NCBI GenBank assembly: GCA_023957575.1
Contig: JAMLGU010000004.1
Span: 248,001-312,000, forward strand
Direction: 5' to 3'
From: Chitinophagaceae bacterium
GTDB lineage: Bacteria; Bacteroidota; Bacteroidia; Chitinophagales; Chitinophagaceae
DNA length: 64,000 bases
Part shown: one piece after another, positions 17,769 through 27,573 of the stretch
Numbering within the stretch: the stretch's first letter is position 1
Layout: each line of letters starts with the position of its first letter
The notes under the pieces: generated by a model
Told to the model about the DNA's origin: nothing
Database searches by the model: none
Seen by the model: the letters and a program-made list of their open reading frames with translations, nothing else
Program-made: the position numbers and the translations under genes

Positions 17769-20543
17769 TTAATTTTTCTTCAGATAATCCCGCAATACAT
17801 ACTGTAGAATACCTCCGTTTTTGTAGTATTCAATCTCTATTGCAGAGTCAAACCGGGCTTCTGCCTTGAAATTGGTTTCTTTGCCGGAAGCATGAACGGC
17901 TTTTACATCGAGCATCTTATGTGGAGTCAGGTTTTCGGCCAATCCGCTGATGCTGTAGGTTTCGGTGCCATCCAGGCCTAAAGATTCGGCATTTTGCCCG
18001 TCAGTGAAAATCAACGGTGCCACACCCATACCCACTAAGTTGCTTCTGTGTATGCGTTCGAAGCTTTCTGCAATTACTGCTTTTACACCCAGCAGGAAAG
18101 TACCCTTTGCTGCCCAGTCGCGAGAAGAACCTGAGCCGTATTCTTTACCTGCCAAAATAACCAACGGCGTGTTTTCGTCTTTGTATTGCATGGCGGTTTC
18201 ATACACTGTTTTCACCTCTCCACTGGGGATATGGCGGCTGTAACCGCCTTCTCTGTCAGCAATTTTGTTTTTGATACGCACATTGGCAAAGGTACCGCGC
18301 ATCATTACCTCGTGATTTCCGCGACGCGAACCATAGGAGTTGAAATCAGCTTTGTGAATACCATTGGCTGTCAGGTATTTACCGGCTGCCGAATCTTCTT
18401 TAAACGAACCGGCAGGCGAAATATGGTCGGTAGTAACAGAATCACCCAAATAAAGCAGCACTCTGGCGCCGTTAATATCGGTTACCGGGTCGGGAGTTGC
18501 CTTCAGGTTTTCGAAGAAAGGCGCTTCCCTGATGTAGGTAGAACTTTCATTCCATTCAAAACTCTGGTCTAAGTTTACTTCCAGATTCTGCCAGTCGGTA
18601 GCGCCATCGAAGATCACGTCATACACTTCGCCAAAGTCTTCCTGCTTCATACAATCGTTGATGGTGTTGGCAATTTCTTCGCGCGAAGGCCAGATATCTT
18701 TCAGATAAACCGGTTCGCCATTGGGGTCGTAATCAATAGGGTCGTTAATCAGGTCCAGATCCACCCTTCCTGCCAGTGCATAAGCCACTACTAACATCGG
18801 CGACATCAGGAAGTTCATTTTCACCTGTGGATGCACTCTTGCTTCAAAGTTTCTGTTGCCTGATAGTACGGAGGCCACTACTAACTCGCCTTTATCCACC
18901 GCAGTAGCAATGGCAGGAGGCAGTGGGCCCGAGTTTCCGATGCAGGAGGTACATCCGTAACCTACTGTGTGAAAACGAAGCGCATCCAAATCCACATTCA
19001 GCCCGGAGCGTTCTAAGTATTTGGTTACTACTTTTGAACCCGGAGCAAGAGAGGTTTTAACCCATGATTTTGTTCTCAAACCTCTTTCAACAGCATTTCT
19101 TGCCAGCAGGCCTGCACCCACCATTACGGCAGGGTTGGAGGTGTTGGTACAGGAGGTGATGGCTGCTATCACGATGCTGCCATCGCTCAATACAAACTCT
19201 TTATTAGCCTGTTTGATTCTTACCGAGTGGTGTTCATTATCTGTAATTACCTCTGAATGGCTTTCGCCTTGAATGGGAACTTTGCCAAAGGTAAATTCGG
19301 TACCGGAGCCGCCCTCTTTCAACCATGCCGAATCGTTTCTCTCGTCTTTTGGCACGTACTCGCGGTTGAATTCGTTTTTCAGCACTTCGCAGAACTTAGT
19401 GCCTAAATCTTTTACAAAAATTTTATCCTGAGGGCGTTTTGGTCCCGAAACAGTAGGCTCCAATGTGGATAAATCTAATTCTACAACTGAGGAGTATTTT
19501 ATGTTTTCATTACCTGTTCTCCACAGCAGGTTTTCTTTGCAATAAGTTTCTACAATTTGTATCTGCTCTTCGGAGCGATTGGTAGAGCGCATGTATTCTA
19601 AGGTGCGTTCATCTATTGGGAAGTAAGTAACCGTACAGCCAAATTCGGGCGACATGTTGCCGATGGTGGCGCGGTCGGTAACCGAGAGGTTGTTTAAGCC
19701 GTCTCCAAATACTTCTACAAACTTACCCACTACTTTTGCATCGCGCAGCATGCGGGTGATGGTGAGCACCATGTCGGTAGCGGTACAATGGTCGGGGATT
19801 TTTCCGGTCAGTTTCAGACCTACTACCTCGGGGCATGTAAAGAATATGGGCTGGCCCAGCATAGCGGCTTCTGCCTCGATGCCACCTACACCCCAGGCGA
19901 TAACGCCAATACCATTCACCATGGGTGTATGCGAGTCGGTACCTACCAGAGTGTCGGGAAATAGCCATCCGTCTCTTTGATCTACACCTTTTGACAGATA
20001 TTCGAGGTTTACCTGATGGCAAATACCCATTCCGGGAGGAACAACCGTAAAATTATTCAGCCCCTTCTGCGCCCATTTCAATAACTCGTAGCGTTCTTTA
20101 TTGCGCTCAAATTCCAGCTCCACATTTTTTCCGTAGGAATAATCGGTGCCGTAATAATCCACCTGTACCGAGTGGTCAATCACCAAATCCACCGGAATGG
20201 CAGGGTTAATCTTTTGGCCGTCTTTGCCATGACGCACAAATTCTGCACGGAGCGATGCCATATCCACCACAGCAGGCACACCCGTAAAGTCTTGCATCAA
20301 TACACGACCCGGCATAAACGGAATGTCTTTATCTTCGGGTTGCGGTTGCCAGTGCAGCAATGTGTTCACATGCTCGTCGGTAATGCTGAAGCCGTCATAA
20401 TTTCGTAATACATTTTCAAGTAAAATACGAATACTAAAAGGCAAGCGTTCAACATTTACATCAAGGTCTTTCATTGAACTGTACTTGTAGCTTTTGCCGT
20501 TCACCGACAGTTCTTTTGCTGATTTTGCTTTGGAGTAGCTCAT
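17769..20543 (-). CDS. acnA: Aconitate hydratase A
   Basis: Aconitase interconverts citrate and isocitrate via cis-aconitate in the TCA cycle, using a [4Fe-4S] cluster. The 924-residue length and order match the AcnA/IRP1 type. N-terminal motifs include LPFSIRILLENVLRNYDG, DFTGVPAVVDMASLR and GTDSHTPMVNGIGVIAWGVGG; cluster cysteines are in AAITSCTNTSNP and GYGCTSCIGNSGP; the swivel domain carries YLGDSVTTDHISPAG, SYGSRRGNHEVMMRGTFAN and the active-site GKEYGSGSSRDWAAKG. The gene is monocistronic with its own terminator and an upstream 290-bp intergenic region that should hold its promoter. Everything needed for activity is present. Confidence 0.97.
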   Translation of the reverse strand: MSYSKAKSAKELSVNGKSYKYSSMKDLDVNVERLPFSIRILLENVLRNYDGFSITDEHVNTLLHWQPQPEDKDIPFMPGRVLMQDFTGVPAVVDMASLRAEFVRHGKDGQKINPAIPVDLVIDHSVQVDYYGTDYSYGKNVELEFERNKERYELLKWAQKGLNNFTVVPPGMGICHQVNLEYLSKGVDQRDGWLFPDTLVGTDSHTPMVNGIGVIAWGVGGIEAEAAMLGQPIFFTCPEVVGLKLTGKIPDHCTATDMVLTITRMLRDAKVVGKFVEVFGDGLNNLSVTDRATIGNMSPEFGCTVTYFPIDERTLEYMRSTNRSEEQIQIVETYCKENLLWRTGNENIKYSSVVELDLSTLEPTVSGPKRPQDKIFVKDLGTKFCEVLKNEFNREYVPKDERNDSAWLKEGGSGTEFTFGKVPIQGESHSEVITDNEHHSVRIKQANKEFVLSDGSIVIAAITSCTNTSNPAVMVGAGLLARNAVERGLRTKSWVKTSLAPGSKVVTKYLERSGLNVDLDALRFHTVGYGCTSCIGNSGPLPPAIATAVDKGELVVASVLSGNRNFEARVHPQVKMNFLMSPMLVVAYALAGRVDLDLINDPIDYDPNGEPVYLKDIWPSREEIANTINDCMKQEDFGEVYDVIFDGATDWQNLEVNLDQSFEWNESSTYIREAPFFENLKATPDPVTDINGARVLLYLGDSVTTDHISPAGSFKEDSAAGKYLTANGIHKADFNSYGSRRGNHEVMMRGTFANVRIKNKIADREGGYSRHIPSGEVKTVYETAMQYKDENTPLVILAGKEYGSGSSRDWAAKGTFLLGVKAVIAESFERIHRSNLVGMGVAPLIFTDGQNAESLGLDGTETYSISGLAENLTPHKMLDVKAVHASGKETNFKAEARFDSAIEIEYYKNGGILQYVLRDYLKKN

Positions 20544-20822
20544 AATTATATTAATGATTTAACAATTAATAGCCCAAGGCTGATATTTTATAATTTTTGA
20601 ATTTGATAATTCGGGTCTGAAAGTTACAAAGAAAAGAAATATTCGGGTGTATTATTTATTTAATTTTTGAAATTATGGAGAGGAAAATGCTAAATACATG
20701 TTTTACTAAGATAATTGACAATAGGAAATACAATTAATGGGTTATTAAACGGTCAAATTGCTTAGGAAAAAATAAAGATTATACGCTGACCAAAAGAAAC
20801 ATCAAATACCAACGCTTCTTAT

Positions 20823-20830
20823 TATCTTCG
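20823..20830 (+). promoter_or_regulatory. -7-like box (TATCTTCG) immediately before SDR start
   Basis: One mismatch from TAnnTTTG and only four bases before the ATG at 20835. If used, the transcript would start at or next to the start codon. Confidence 0.3.
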
Positions 20831-20834
20831 AAAG

Positions 20835-21812
20835 ATGAAAATAGCGGTTACGGGTGCCGGCGGGCATGTTGGAGTTTGTCTGTGCAATACTTTATTATCC
20901 GAAGGGTATGAGGTGAAAGCGCTTGTGCATCACGTGGATACCGGTATTTCGGATTTACCAATAACTATCGTGCGTGGAAGCATTTCGGATACTGCATCAT
21001 TGAAGGAACTGATGTCGGGCTGCGATGGTGTTATCCATACGGCAGGTATTATTGACTTAGGTTATCACTATAATCAAAAATTAGCGGACATCAATGTAGA
21101 GGGCACCGGAAATGTGTTGAGCATGGCCAAAGAATTAGGTATCAACAAATTAGTTCATTTCAGTTCGATACATGCTTTTTCGCAAAAACCATATTCCGAA
21201 TCCTTGGATGAAACCCGTCATTTTGTGAATAATAAAGCTATTTTTTATGACCAGACAAAACGGGACGGGCATCAACTGGCGCTACAGGCTGCTGAGGAAG
21301 GGTTGGATGTTTCAATTGTGTGCCCGACCTCGGTGCTGGGGCCGCCTGACCACCAGCCTTCAAAATTGGGGAAAGCCATCATTGATATTTGCAAAGGGTA
21401 TGTTCCGGCTGTGGTAAAGGGTGGGTTTGATTTTGTAGATGTGCGAGATGTGGTCAATGGCGCTATTGCCGCACTGAAAAAAGGACGCAAAGGCGAAACC
21501 TATCTCTTAGGCGGGAAATACTATACACTCAAGCAGTTTTCAGACTTGGTACTTGAAGCAAAAGGAGTCAAAAAAAGACTGCCCGAACTGCCGCTGGCCG
21601 TGGCAACTATCGGACTGCCGTTTGTAAAGTTGTATGCAGCCCTCACTAAAAAAGAACCTTTATATGATAAGGAATATATTGATATATTGCAGGACGGCAA
21701 TAAACTGATTTCTACTGCCAAAGCTCAGGCGGAGTTGGGATATACTGCCAGAGATTTGAAAGAAACGCTTACCGATACGGTAAACTGGTTCAGACAAGCC
21801 GGAAAAATATAA
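20835..21812 (+). CDS. NAD(P)-dependent epimerase/dehydratase or 3-beta-HSD-like extended SDR
   Basis: This 325-residue extended short-chain dehydrogenase/reductase has a Rossmann motif TGAGGHVG at residues 6-13, a second-strand FSS segment and the catalytic pair YDQTK (Y138, K142) with upstream Ser in HFSSIHAF. Substrate-domain text such as VCPTSVLGPPDH, GGFDFVDVRDVVNGAI and GETYLLGGKYYTLKQ is characteristic of dihydroflavonol-reductase / 3-beta-hydroxysteroid dehydrogenase-like SDRs. The next gene, 10 bp downstream, is a steroid 5-alpha-reductase-type membrane protein, so the pair may act on the same isoprenoid or sterol-like substrate (inference). Cytosolic. Cofactor preference not determined. 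Confidence 0.88.
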   Translation: MKIAVTGAGGHVGVCLCNTLLSEGYEVKALVHHVDTGISDLPITIVRGSISDTASLKELMSGCDGVIHTAGIIDLGYHYNQKLADINVEGTGNVLSMAKELGINKLVHFSSIHAFSQKPYSESLDETRHFVNNKAIFYDQTKRDGHQLALQAAEEGLDVSIVCPTSVLGPPDHQPSKLGKAIIDICKGYVPAVVKGGFDFVDVRDVVNGAIAALKKGRKGETYLLGGKYYTLKQFSDLVLEAKGVKKRLPELPLAVATIGLPFVKLYAALTKKEPLYDKEYIDILQDGNKLISTAKAQAELGYTARDLKETLTDTVNWFRQAGKI

Positions 21813-21822
21813 TCAGACAGAT

Positions 21823-22578
21823 ATGGATTTTCAACAATATACAAATTTTACGATAGGATGGATGCTGCTTGCCGTAATGATATTTATCCTTTTGTTGTTT
21901 ATAACTGCGCCTTATGGCAGGCATACCAAAACCACCTGGGGGCCATTGATTGACAACCGGTTAGGATGGATCATCATGGAAATTTTTGTGGTGGCGGTTT
22001 TTTTCTTTTTTGTGTTTACAGGCGAAAACAAACAATCCATTGCCAATTATATTATCTTTTCTTTCTTTACTTTTCATTATCTCAACCGCAGCCTTATTTT
22101 TCCATTTCGATTGCGAACTTCCGGTAAAAAAATGCCTGTTTTGATTATGCTGATGGGTATGACGTTTAACTTGGTGAACGGTTTTCTGATTGGTTATTAC
22201 CTCGGAAATTTCAGAGTGTATGAATTGAGTTGGCTTACCAGTACTCCTTTTATTATTGGTACGTTGATTTTTATTACCGGTATTGTCATTAATTGGCAGT
22301 CGGACACAATACTGATTAATTTGCGCAAACCGGGCGAAACCGGCTATAAAATTCCTCAGGGAAGAATGTTCAGATTTGTGAGCAGTCCTAATTTGCTGGG
22401 AGAAAGCATTGAGTGGTGTGGTTTTGCTATCCTTACCTGGAGCCTGCCGGGCCTGGCTTTTTTTGTATGGACAATGGCTAACCTGATTCCAAGGGCACTA
22501 TCGCACCATAAATGGTACAGACAGCATTTTGCAGACTATCCTGCAGAAAGAAAAGCTGTGATTCCTTTTTTGTTATGA
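21823..22578 (+). CDS. Steroid 5-alpha-reductase family membrane protein (DUF1295-like)
   Basis: The 251-residue protein has about six membrane-spanning segments (for example WMLLAVMIFILLLFITAPYG, FVVAVFFFFVFTG-like and PFIIGTLIFITGIVINW) and the C-terminal signature of the 3-oxo-5-alpha-steroid 4-dehydrogenase family: YKIPQGRMFRFVSSPNLLGE, then IEWCGFAILTWSLPG and ALSHHKWYRQHFADYP. These enzymes reduce delta-4 double bonds of sterols or related enones with NADPH; bacterial members may act on polyprenyl or fatty substrates. It is in an operon with the SDR gene upstream and ends before a perfect bidirectional terminator. The family is recognisable; the substrate is unknown. Confidence 0.88.
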   Translation: MDFQQYTNFTIGWMLLAVMIFILLLFITAPYGRHTKTTWGPLIDNRLGWIIMEIFVVAVFFFFVFTGENKQSIANYIIFSFFTFHYLNRSLIFPFRLRTSGKKMPVLIMLMGMTFNLVNGFLIGYYLGNFRVYELSWLTSTPFIIGTLIFITGIVINWQSDTILINLRKPGETGYKIPQGRMFRFVSSPNLLGESIEWCGFAILTWSLPGLAFFVWTMANLIPRALSHHKWYRQHFADYPAERKAVIPFLL

Positions 22579-22626
22579 ATCGGATGGTTAATGAATTATA
22601 GATAATAGCCCATTTGTGTTTTTCCC

Positions 22627-22665
22627 AAAAAAAAACCAAAAGTTGCTGAGCAACTTTTGGTTTTT
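22627..22665. terminator. Strong bidirectional terminator
   Basis: Perfect 13-bp stem AACCAAAAGTTGC / GCAACTTTTGGTT (22634-22646, 22650-22662) with TGA loop, flanked by an A-run and a T-run. It serves the plus-strand reductase gene and the minus-strand GH2 gene. Confidence 0.9.
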
Positions 22666-22684
22666 GATTATTATACTTTGGGTG

Positions 22685-25600
22685 CTAATTCGCCAAAAAT
22701 GTCATTTCGGCACCAGAAGCAAAATCTTGTCTGTTTTGTTCGCTAAGTGCTGTAAAGCGGATATAGCGCGTAGTAACGGGTTTGTTGAAAATAACTGTTT
22801 TCAGTGAACTGTTTTTTTCAAAAGTTCCTTTTTCGATGACCGTTTTCCAGTCTTTGGCATTATCACTCATTTGCAAACTGTAATCTTTAATGTTTCCATT
22901 GCCTCCATTCTGCCTTGGCAGATAGGTAAATCCTTTGATGGTGCGCGTCTGCCCCATATCAAAGTCAACCCAGTGCGGGTATTTGGCCACTGTTACCGAG
23001 TACATGGTATGCCATATTGTTGTAGGATCGCCATCTACTAAGTGGCTGGCATCGCCCTCACCCGCTTCCATGCTGGAGGCATTGATAACGGTGGTTTGAA
23101 TAGCTTCAATTTTTTCAAATGTATTGGATACCTTAATGTCAGGATCGCTGTTAAACCATGCTTTTACTTCGCCACCCTGTTTGAGGGGGATGGCCGTTTT
23201 GTATGTTTGCACAGGGCCATTATTGATGCTGTAGCTGATAGCTTCTTTTCCGGCTGATTTAATTTCCACCGTACCTGTAGCGTCTCTGGTGATGGACAAA
23301 GGTGTTTTGCCGGCAGGCGATACATTGGCTGTTGTAGTCAAATCCTTATTAGCCGGACGAATGATAAAGCCCACATCAGTCTGAAGCGCTTTTACCCTGT
23401 CCTGCTCCAATGGCCCGCCCTGTCCGCAACTGTTTCCTCCTAAGCCGGTTACGCCTGCATCTAATTCAAGATAAGTATTTGTAGGTTTGGGAAGCAGATA
23501 TGGATGTCTTGCAGTAATCAGCTCCACCGGATTGTATTGCAGTGCAGATGCTGCCATTTCTTCTTTAGTATTGATAAATACTGCACCTTCGCCTGCATCG
23601 TTGGTGAGCGCCACCCATCTCACCTCTTCACGATTTGCCATGTCCTGCGGCTTGGGGAAGTTTACATACTGTTTTGCCACTGTGCTTTTATGCTGAGAAA
23701 TGAATGAACCTGCTTTTCTGTCGGGATAATTATCATAAGGTCCGCGGCCGTAGTAAGTATAATTTCCGTACTGCTGTGGAATGTTCATCACGTAGCCTAA
23801 GCGTGCCAGTATCAGATTAGGTTTGTTGGAGGTGATGCTGGCCTGAAGTTCTACAGAACCATCGGGGTAAATGGTATAAATTTGATTGGTGGTAAATTTA
23901 AAATCAGCAGGGCCAAATTTTTTATCCGTCAGTTCTTCAATGCTGTTATTGCCCGAGCTGGTTCCACCCAGAATTTTGGCGGCATTGGGCGCCTGAGAAA
24001 TGACAGTGAAAGCTGCAGTAACCGTTCCATCACTGTTTTGGGTAAAATGGCTGGCAGTAGCTTTGTGTTTCAGATTGTGCAACCCGTTGGTAAACCAGGG
24101 TTCATATACCCAGTTGTCATTGTTGACGAATGCGCGTAATGCATTGATACGCGGCCCTTTACCATCTTCGATGATTTTGTTGCTGCCGTACTGAAGGCTG
24201 TAAATGCTGCCTGTTTCGGTATCGAATTTGGCAGTGAAATTATCGCCGCTTACTGTCTGGATATTTCCGGCTGCAGGAGTGTAAAGCGCTTTTCCAGAAT
24301 TACCTGCTTTTGAAACAGCAGCTATTGAGGGGCGATCGGTAGCATTTTTTACCAAAAACTGTTCTTCTGCCTGCACATACCCTTTGTCGGCCCAGGGTTG
24401 ATTTTCTTTAAGCAAAAACTGAATGGTTACTAAATATTCCGATGCGGGATTCAGCGAATTGTATGTGTATGGAATATTGATTGTCTTTTTCTGTCTGGGT
24501 GAAATAATGCCTGTATTCACCATACCTGTTTTAACTGGCAGGCCGTTTTCTAATAGTGCCCATTTTACTTCGTATCCCGACAAATCTTTGAAATAAAATT
24601 TATTGAAAATTTCAAAATCTCCCTGTTTGATATCCTTTTCGGAAACAACTACATCCTGATACACTTTTTTCACTTCATAGTACTGAGGCTTTGGTTCATA
24701 ATCGCCAAAGATGATACCGTTCATTACAAATTGACCGTCATTGGGGAAATCGCCAAAATCACCGCCATAGGCCAGATATTTGGCACCTGTTTTTTTGTCA
24801 TTATTATACATGGATTGGTCAATCCAGTCCCAGATAGCGCCGCCCATAAAATGATTGGTTGACTCCATTGCATCCCAGTAGTCCACTAAGTTGCCGCAGG
24901 CATTACCCATTGAGTGCGCATATTCCGACACGTGGAAAGGATACTTGATTTTATAATTACCTTTCACTGCGCCACGCATCCAGGCGATGGAGGGGTACTG
25001 GTTGGAGCCGATATCTACAATGTCGTTATTTCGCTCGTATTGTACCGGCCTCGATTTATCCACTTCTTTGAGTGCATTGTAAGCAGCTACAAAGTTTTTA
25101 CCCGGACCGGCTTCATTACCCAATGACCAGATAACCACCGACGGGTGATTGTAAGTGGCATGTACCATTTCCATTACACGGGCAACGTGTGCAGCCTTCC
25201 ACTCGGGTGGGTGCGACAAGGAAGCCGCGCCGTAGTAGTACTGATGCGATTCGATATTGGCTTCATCTTCGAGATAGATGCCATATTTATCGCAAAGGAA
25301 ATACCAGTAAGGATCATCAGGATAGTGTGAGTTTCTAACGTGATTGATATTGGCACGCTTCATCAGCATGATTTCCTTTTCCATCATTTCGCGGGTGATG
25401 GCATGGCCTACTGATGGATTGGTTTCGTGCCGGTTAACGCCACGTAGTTTCACCGTCTTGCCATTGATGTAGTAATACCTGCCGGCAAGGCCAAATTCAT
25501 CTTTTTCGGCAGGGGTGTCCTTTAGTTCTACTTTTCTGAATCCGACAATTGTCGAAACAGTTTCTACAGTTTTACCCTTTGCATCTTTAAGTTCGGCAAT

Positions 25601-26719
25601 CAAAGTATAGCGATATGGCTTTTCAGCCGACCATAAGTTGGGGCTTGCAACCTTCATTACTGCTTCAGATGCTTTTGTGTTTTGCGAAGCGGCGATAGCG
25701 CCAACGTTTGCCGAGGCAGCTGCATTGCTCACCTGTGTATTATCATCGGCAAATAATTTATTGGCATAAAGAGAATATACTAATTTATATCCTTTGGCTG
25801 TTTTACCGCTCAGGTTGCGGATATCGGCATTGATAATCAGCGAACCATTAATATAATTTTCATCCAGGTCCGGAATTACATTCAGATCTCTGATCTGAAC
25901 CTTTGGCACTGAATGAAGCGCTACGGTTCTGAAAATACCGGGTAGTCGAAACATATCCTGCGATTCTAAAAATGATCCGTCCGAACTTCTGTAAACCTCT
26001 ACCGCCAGGGTATTATTCCCTTTTTTCAGAAAACGAGAGATATTAAAACTTGCCAGATTTCTGGAATTTTTGGAAAAACCCACATAGTTGCCATTTACCC
26101 ACAGATAAAAAAAGCAATCTACTCCGTCAAAATTCAAAAACACCTCACGGCCATTCCAGTCTGCAGGAATTGTAAAATCTCTTCTGAAAGAACCCACTTC
26201 ATTCCTGTATTCGTAGGTAGTCCAGCTTTGAGGAGGGGTACGCATCACGCCGCCGCGCCAGTCGTCCACCGCCACTTTGTGCTGAAAGATAACCGGCTGA
26301 TTTACATAAATGGGTACACCATATTTCAGGCTGCCATCTTTCTGAATACCATAAATATTCCAGCTAAGTGGTACGGGTACATTGTCCCAACCTGAAACAT
26401 TATAGGAAGGCTGATAAAAATCCTTTGGTCTTTCAGCAGGGTTTTTGGCAAAATGAAACTTCCAGATGCCATTCAGCGACTGCCAGTATTTTGAGTTTTC
26501 GGGTAGCACCTTGCGGGCGCTGTTTACATCCTGAAAGGAAAAATAATAAGCCTTGGGCTGTTCTTTGTTCAGCGCCAGTTCCTGTGGCGACTCCCACTCG
26601 TTTCCTACGGGCGCTTTTTCATTGGCATACTTAAATCCTTCCAGAATTTTCTGGGCAGACAGAGTACCTGAGGAAAGGATAAACAATGCAATGATGATCA
26701 GTAACGATTTTTTTTTCAT
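22685..26719 (-). CDS. Glycoside hydrolase family 2 (beta-galactosidase-like) with C-terminal F5/8-type-C domain
   Basis: The ATG at 26719 is preferred over the upstream TTG at 26746 because it gives a signal peptide (MKKKSLLIIIALFILSSG...SAQ). The ~1,344-residue enzyme has the LacZ layout: sugar-binding jelly roll (WQSLNGIWKFHFA, VPVPLSWNIYG), immunoglobulin-like domain, TIM barrel (LRGVNRHETNPSVGHAI, NHVRNSHYPDDPYWYFLCD) and the beta-galactosidase small-chain domain (TAKFDTETGSIYSLQYG). Acid/base Glu536 is in VVIWSLGNEAG, nucleophile Glu599 in HVSEYAHSMGN. The last ~140 residues are a discoidin/F5-8C (CBM32-type) domain (HLVDGDPTTIWHTMYS...PHWVDFDMG). Likely action: release of terminal beta-galactose from a complex glycan in the periplasm or at the surface. 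It lies in the carbohydrate cluster with GH31 and sulfatase. Confidence 0.95.
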   Translation of the reverse strand: MKKKSLLIIIALFILSSGTLSAQKILEGFKYANEKAPVGNEWESPQELALNKEQPKAYYFSFQDVNSARKVLPENSKYWQSLNGIWKFHFAKNPAERPKDFYQPSYNVSGWDNVPVPLSWNIYGIQKDGSLKYGVPIYVNQPVIFQHKVAVDDWRGGVMRTPPQSWTTYEYRNEVGSFRRDFTIPADWNGREVFLNFDGVDCFFYLWVNGNYVGFSKNSRNLASFNISRFLKKGNNTLAVEVYRSSDGSFLESQDMFRLPGIFRTVALHSVPKVQIRDLNVIPDLDENYINGSLIINADIRNLSGKTAKGYKLVYSLYANKLFADDNTQVSNAAASANVGAIAASQNTKASEAVMKVASPNLWSAEKPYRYTLIAELKDAKGKTVETVSTIVGFRKVELKDTPAEKDEFGLAGRYYYINGKTVKLRGVNRHETNPSVGHAITREMMEKEIMLMKRANINHVRNSHYPDDPYWYFLCDKYGIYLEDEANIESHQYYYGAASLSHPPEWKAAHVARVMEMVHATYNHPSVVIWSLGNEAGPGKNFVAAYNALKEVDKSRPVQYERNNDIVDIGSNQYPSIAWMRGAVKGNYKIKYPFHVSEYAHSMGNACGNLVDYWDAMESTNHFMGGAIWDWIDQSMYNNDKKTGAKYLAYGGDFGDFPNDGQFVMNGIIFGDYEPKPQYYEVKKVYQDVVVSEKDIKQGDFEIFNKFYFKDLSGYEVKWALLENGLPVKTGMVNTGIISPRQKKTINIPYTYNSLNPASEYLVTIQFLLKENQPWADKGYVQAEEQFLVKNATDRPSIAAVSKAGNSGKALYTPAAGNIQTVSGDNFTAKFDTETGSIYSLQYGSNKIIEDGKGPRINALRAFVNNDNWVYEPWFTNGLHNLKHKATASHFTQNSDGTVTAAFTVISQAPNAAKILGGTSSGNNSIEELTDKKFGPADFKFTTNQIYTIYPDGSVELQASITSNKPNLILARLGYVMNIPQQYGNYTYYGRGPYDNYPDRKAGSFISQHKSTVAKQYVNFPKPQDMANREEVRWVALTNDAGEGAVFINTKEEMAASALQYNPVELITARHPYLLPKPTNTYLELDAGVTGLGGNSCGQGGPLEQDRVKALQTDVGFIIRPANKDLTTTANVSPAGKTPLSITRDATGTVEIKSAGKEAISYSINNGPVQTYKTAIPLKQGGEVKAWFNSDPDIKVSNTFEKIEAIQTTVINASSMEAGEGDASHLVDGDPTTIWHTMYSVTVAKYPHWVDFDMGQTRTIKGFTYLPRQNGGNGNIKDYSLQMSDNAKDWKTVIEKGTFEKNSSLKTVIFNKPVTTRYIRFTALSEQNRQDFASGAEMTFLAN

Positions 26720-26843
26720 AATCGAATGAATAATTTTAATTAACAAGCTGATGAATTCAGGTGAAATTCTTCAAAGTAACTGAAAATATAGGTCAATAAC
26801 AAAGAAAAACACCGGCAAACGATTGCACAAAGACTGAATGATT

Positions 26844-27530
26844 TCGCGCAAAGACGCAAAGTCGCAAAGGAGTTATGGTGGGCACGATTTTAAATAATAA
26901 AGATTCTTCTTAGCGCTCTTCGCGTCTTGGCGTGAGTAGTTTCTCGCAGAGACGCAAAGTCGCAAAGGAGTTATAGCAGCTCCGACTTATTAATGGCAAA
27001 GATTCTTCTTGGCGTTCTTTGTGTCTTTGCGTGAGTAGTTTCTCGCAGAGGCGCAGAGCCGCAAAGGGATTTTTGTAGCACCAATAAGTGAATGAAACCC
27101 TTAGCGCTCTTCGCGTCTTTGCGTGAATGATTTCTCGCAGAGGCGCAGAGCCGCAAAGGGATTTTTGTAGCACCAATAAGTGAATGAAACCCTTACCGTT
27201 CTTAGTGTCTTGGCGTGAGTAGTTTCTCGCAGAGACGCAAAGTCGCAAAGGAGTTATAGCAGCTCCGACTTATTAATGGCAAAGATTCTTCTTGGCGTTC
27301 TTTGTGTCTTGGCGTGAGTAGTTTCTCGCAGATGAGCAGAGCCGCAAAGGGATTTTTGTAGTACCAATAAGTGAAAGAAGCCCTTAGCGTTCTTCGCGTC
27401 TTTGCGTGAACGATATCTCGCAGAGACGCAAAGTCGCAAAGGGATTTTTGAAGCACCAATAAGTGAAAGAAACCCTTAGCGCTCTTAGCTTCTTTGCGTG
27501 ACCGATTTTTCGCAGAGCTGCAAAGGAATT
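26844..27530. repeat. Tandem array of 92-bp and 99-bp palindrome-bounded units (A-A-B-B-A-B-B)
   Basis: Units begin near 26844, 26943, 27042, 27134, 27226, 27325, 27417 and (partial) 27510. Spacing alternates between 99 bp (type A, core GTTATAGCAGCTCCGACTTA) and 92-93 bp (type B, core GGATTTTTGTAGCACCAATA). Every junction carries CTTTGCGT...TTTCTCGCAGAGACGCAAAG, an imperfect inverted repeat that can fold. The minus-strand frames over it only repeat FAALRLCEKLLTPRHKER-like text and are not real genes. The wording GCAGAGACGCAAAG is a known multicopy intergenic repeat of Bacteroidota and other phyla. It occupies most of the GH2-GH31 gap. Confidence 0.9.
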
Positions 27531-27573
27531 TAATTTATTTTCAATTACTTTAATCAGATATTTTCAACAACTT

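Noticed and set aside
17965..20408. Plus-strand ORFs opposite acnA (up to 128 codons)
   Set aside because: They are antisense to a full-length, fully conserved aconitase and match no family; codon mirror effects explain them.
26910..27459. Minus-strand ORFs of 60-112 codons over the tandem array
   Set aside because: Their products are just the translated array (FAALRLCEKLLTPR and similar repeated) and carry no independent coding signal.
26844..27530. Possible CRISPR array
   Set aside because: Units are 92-99 bp, the cores are just two repeated types and not unique spacers, and there are no cas genes.
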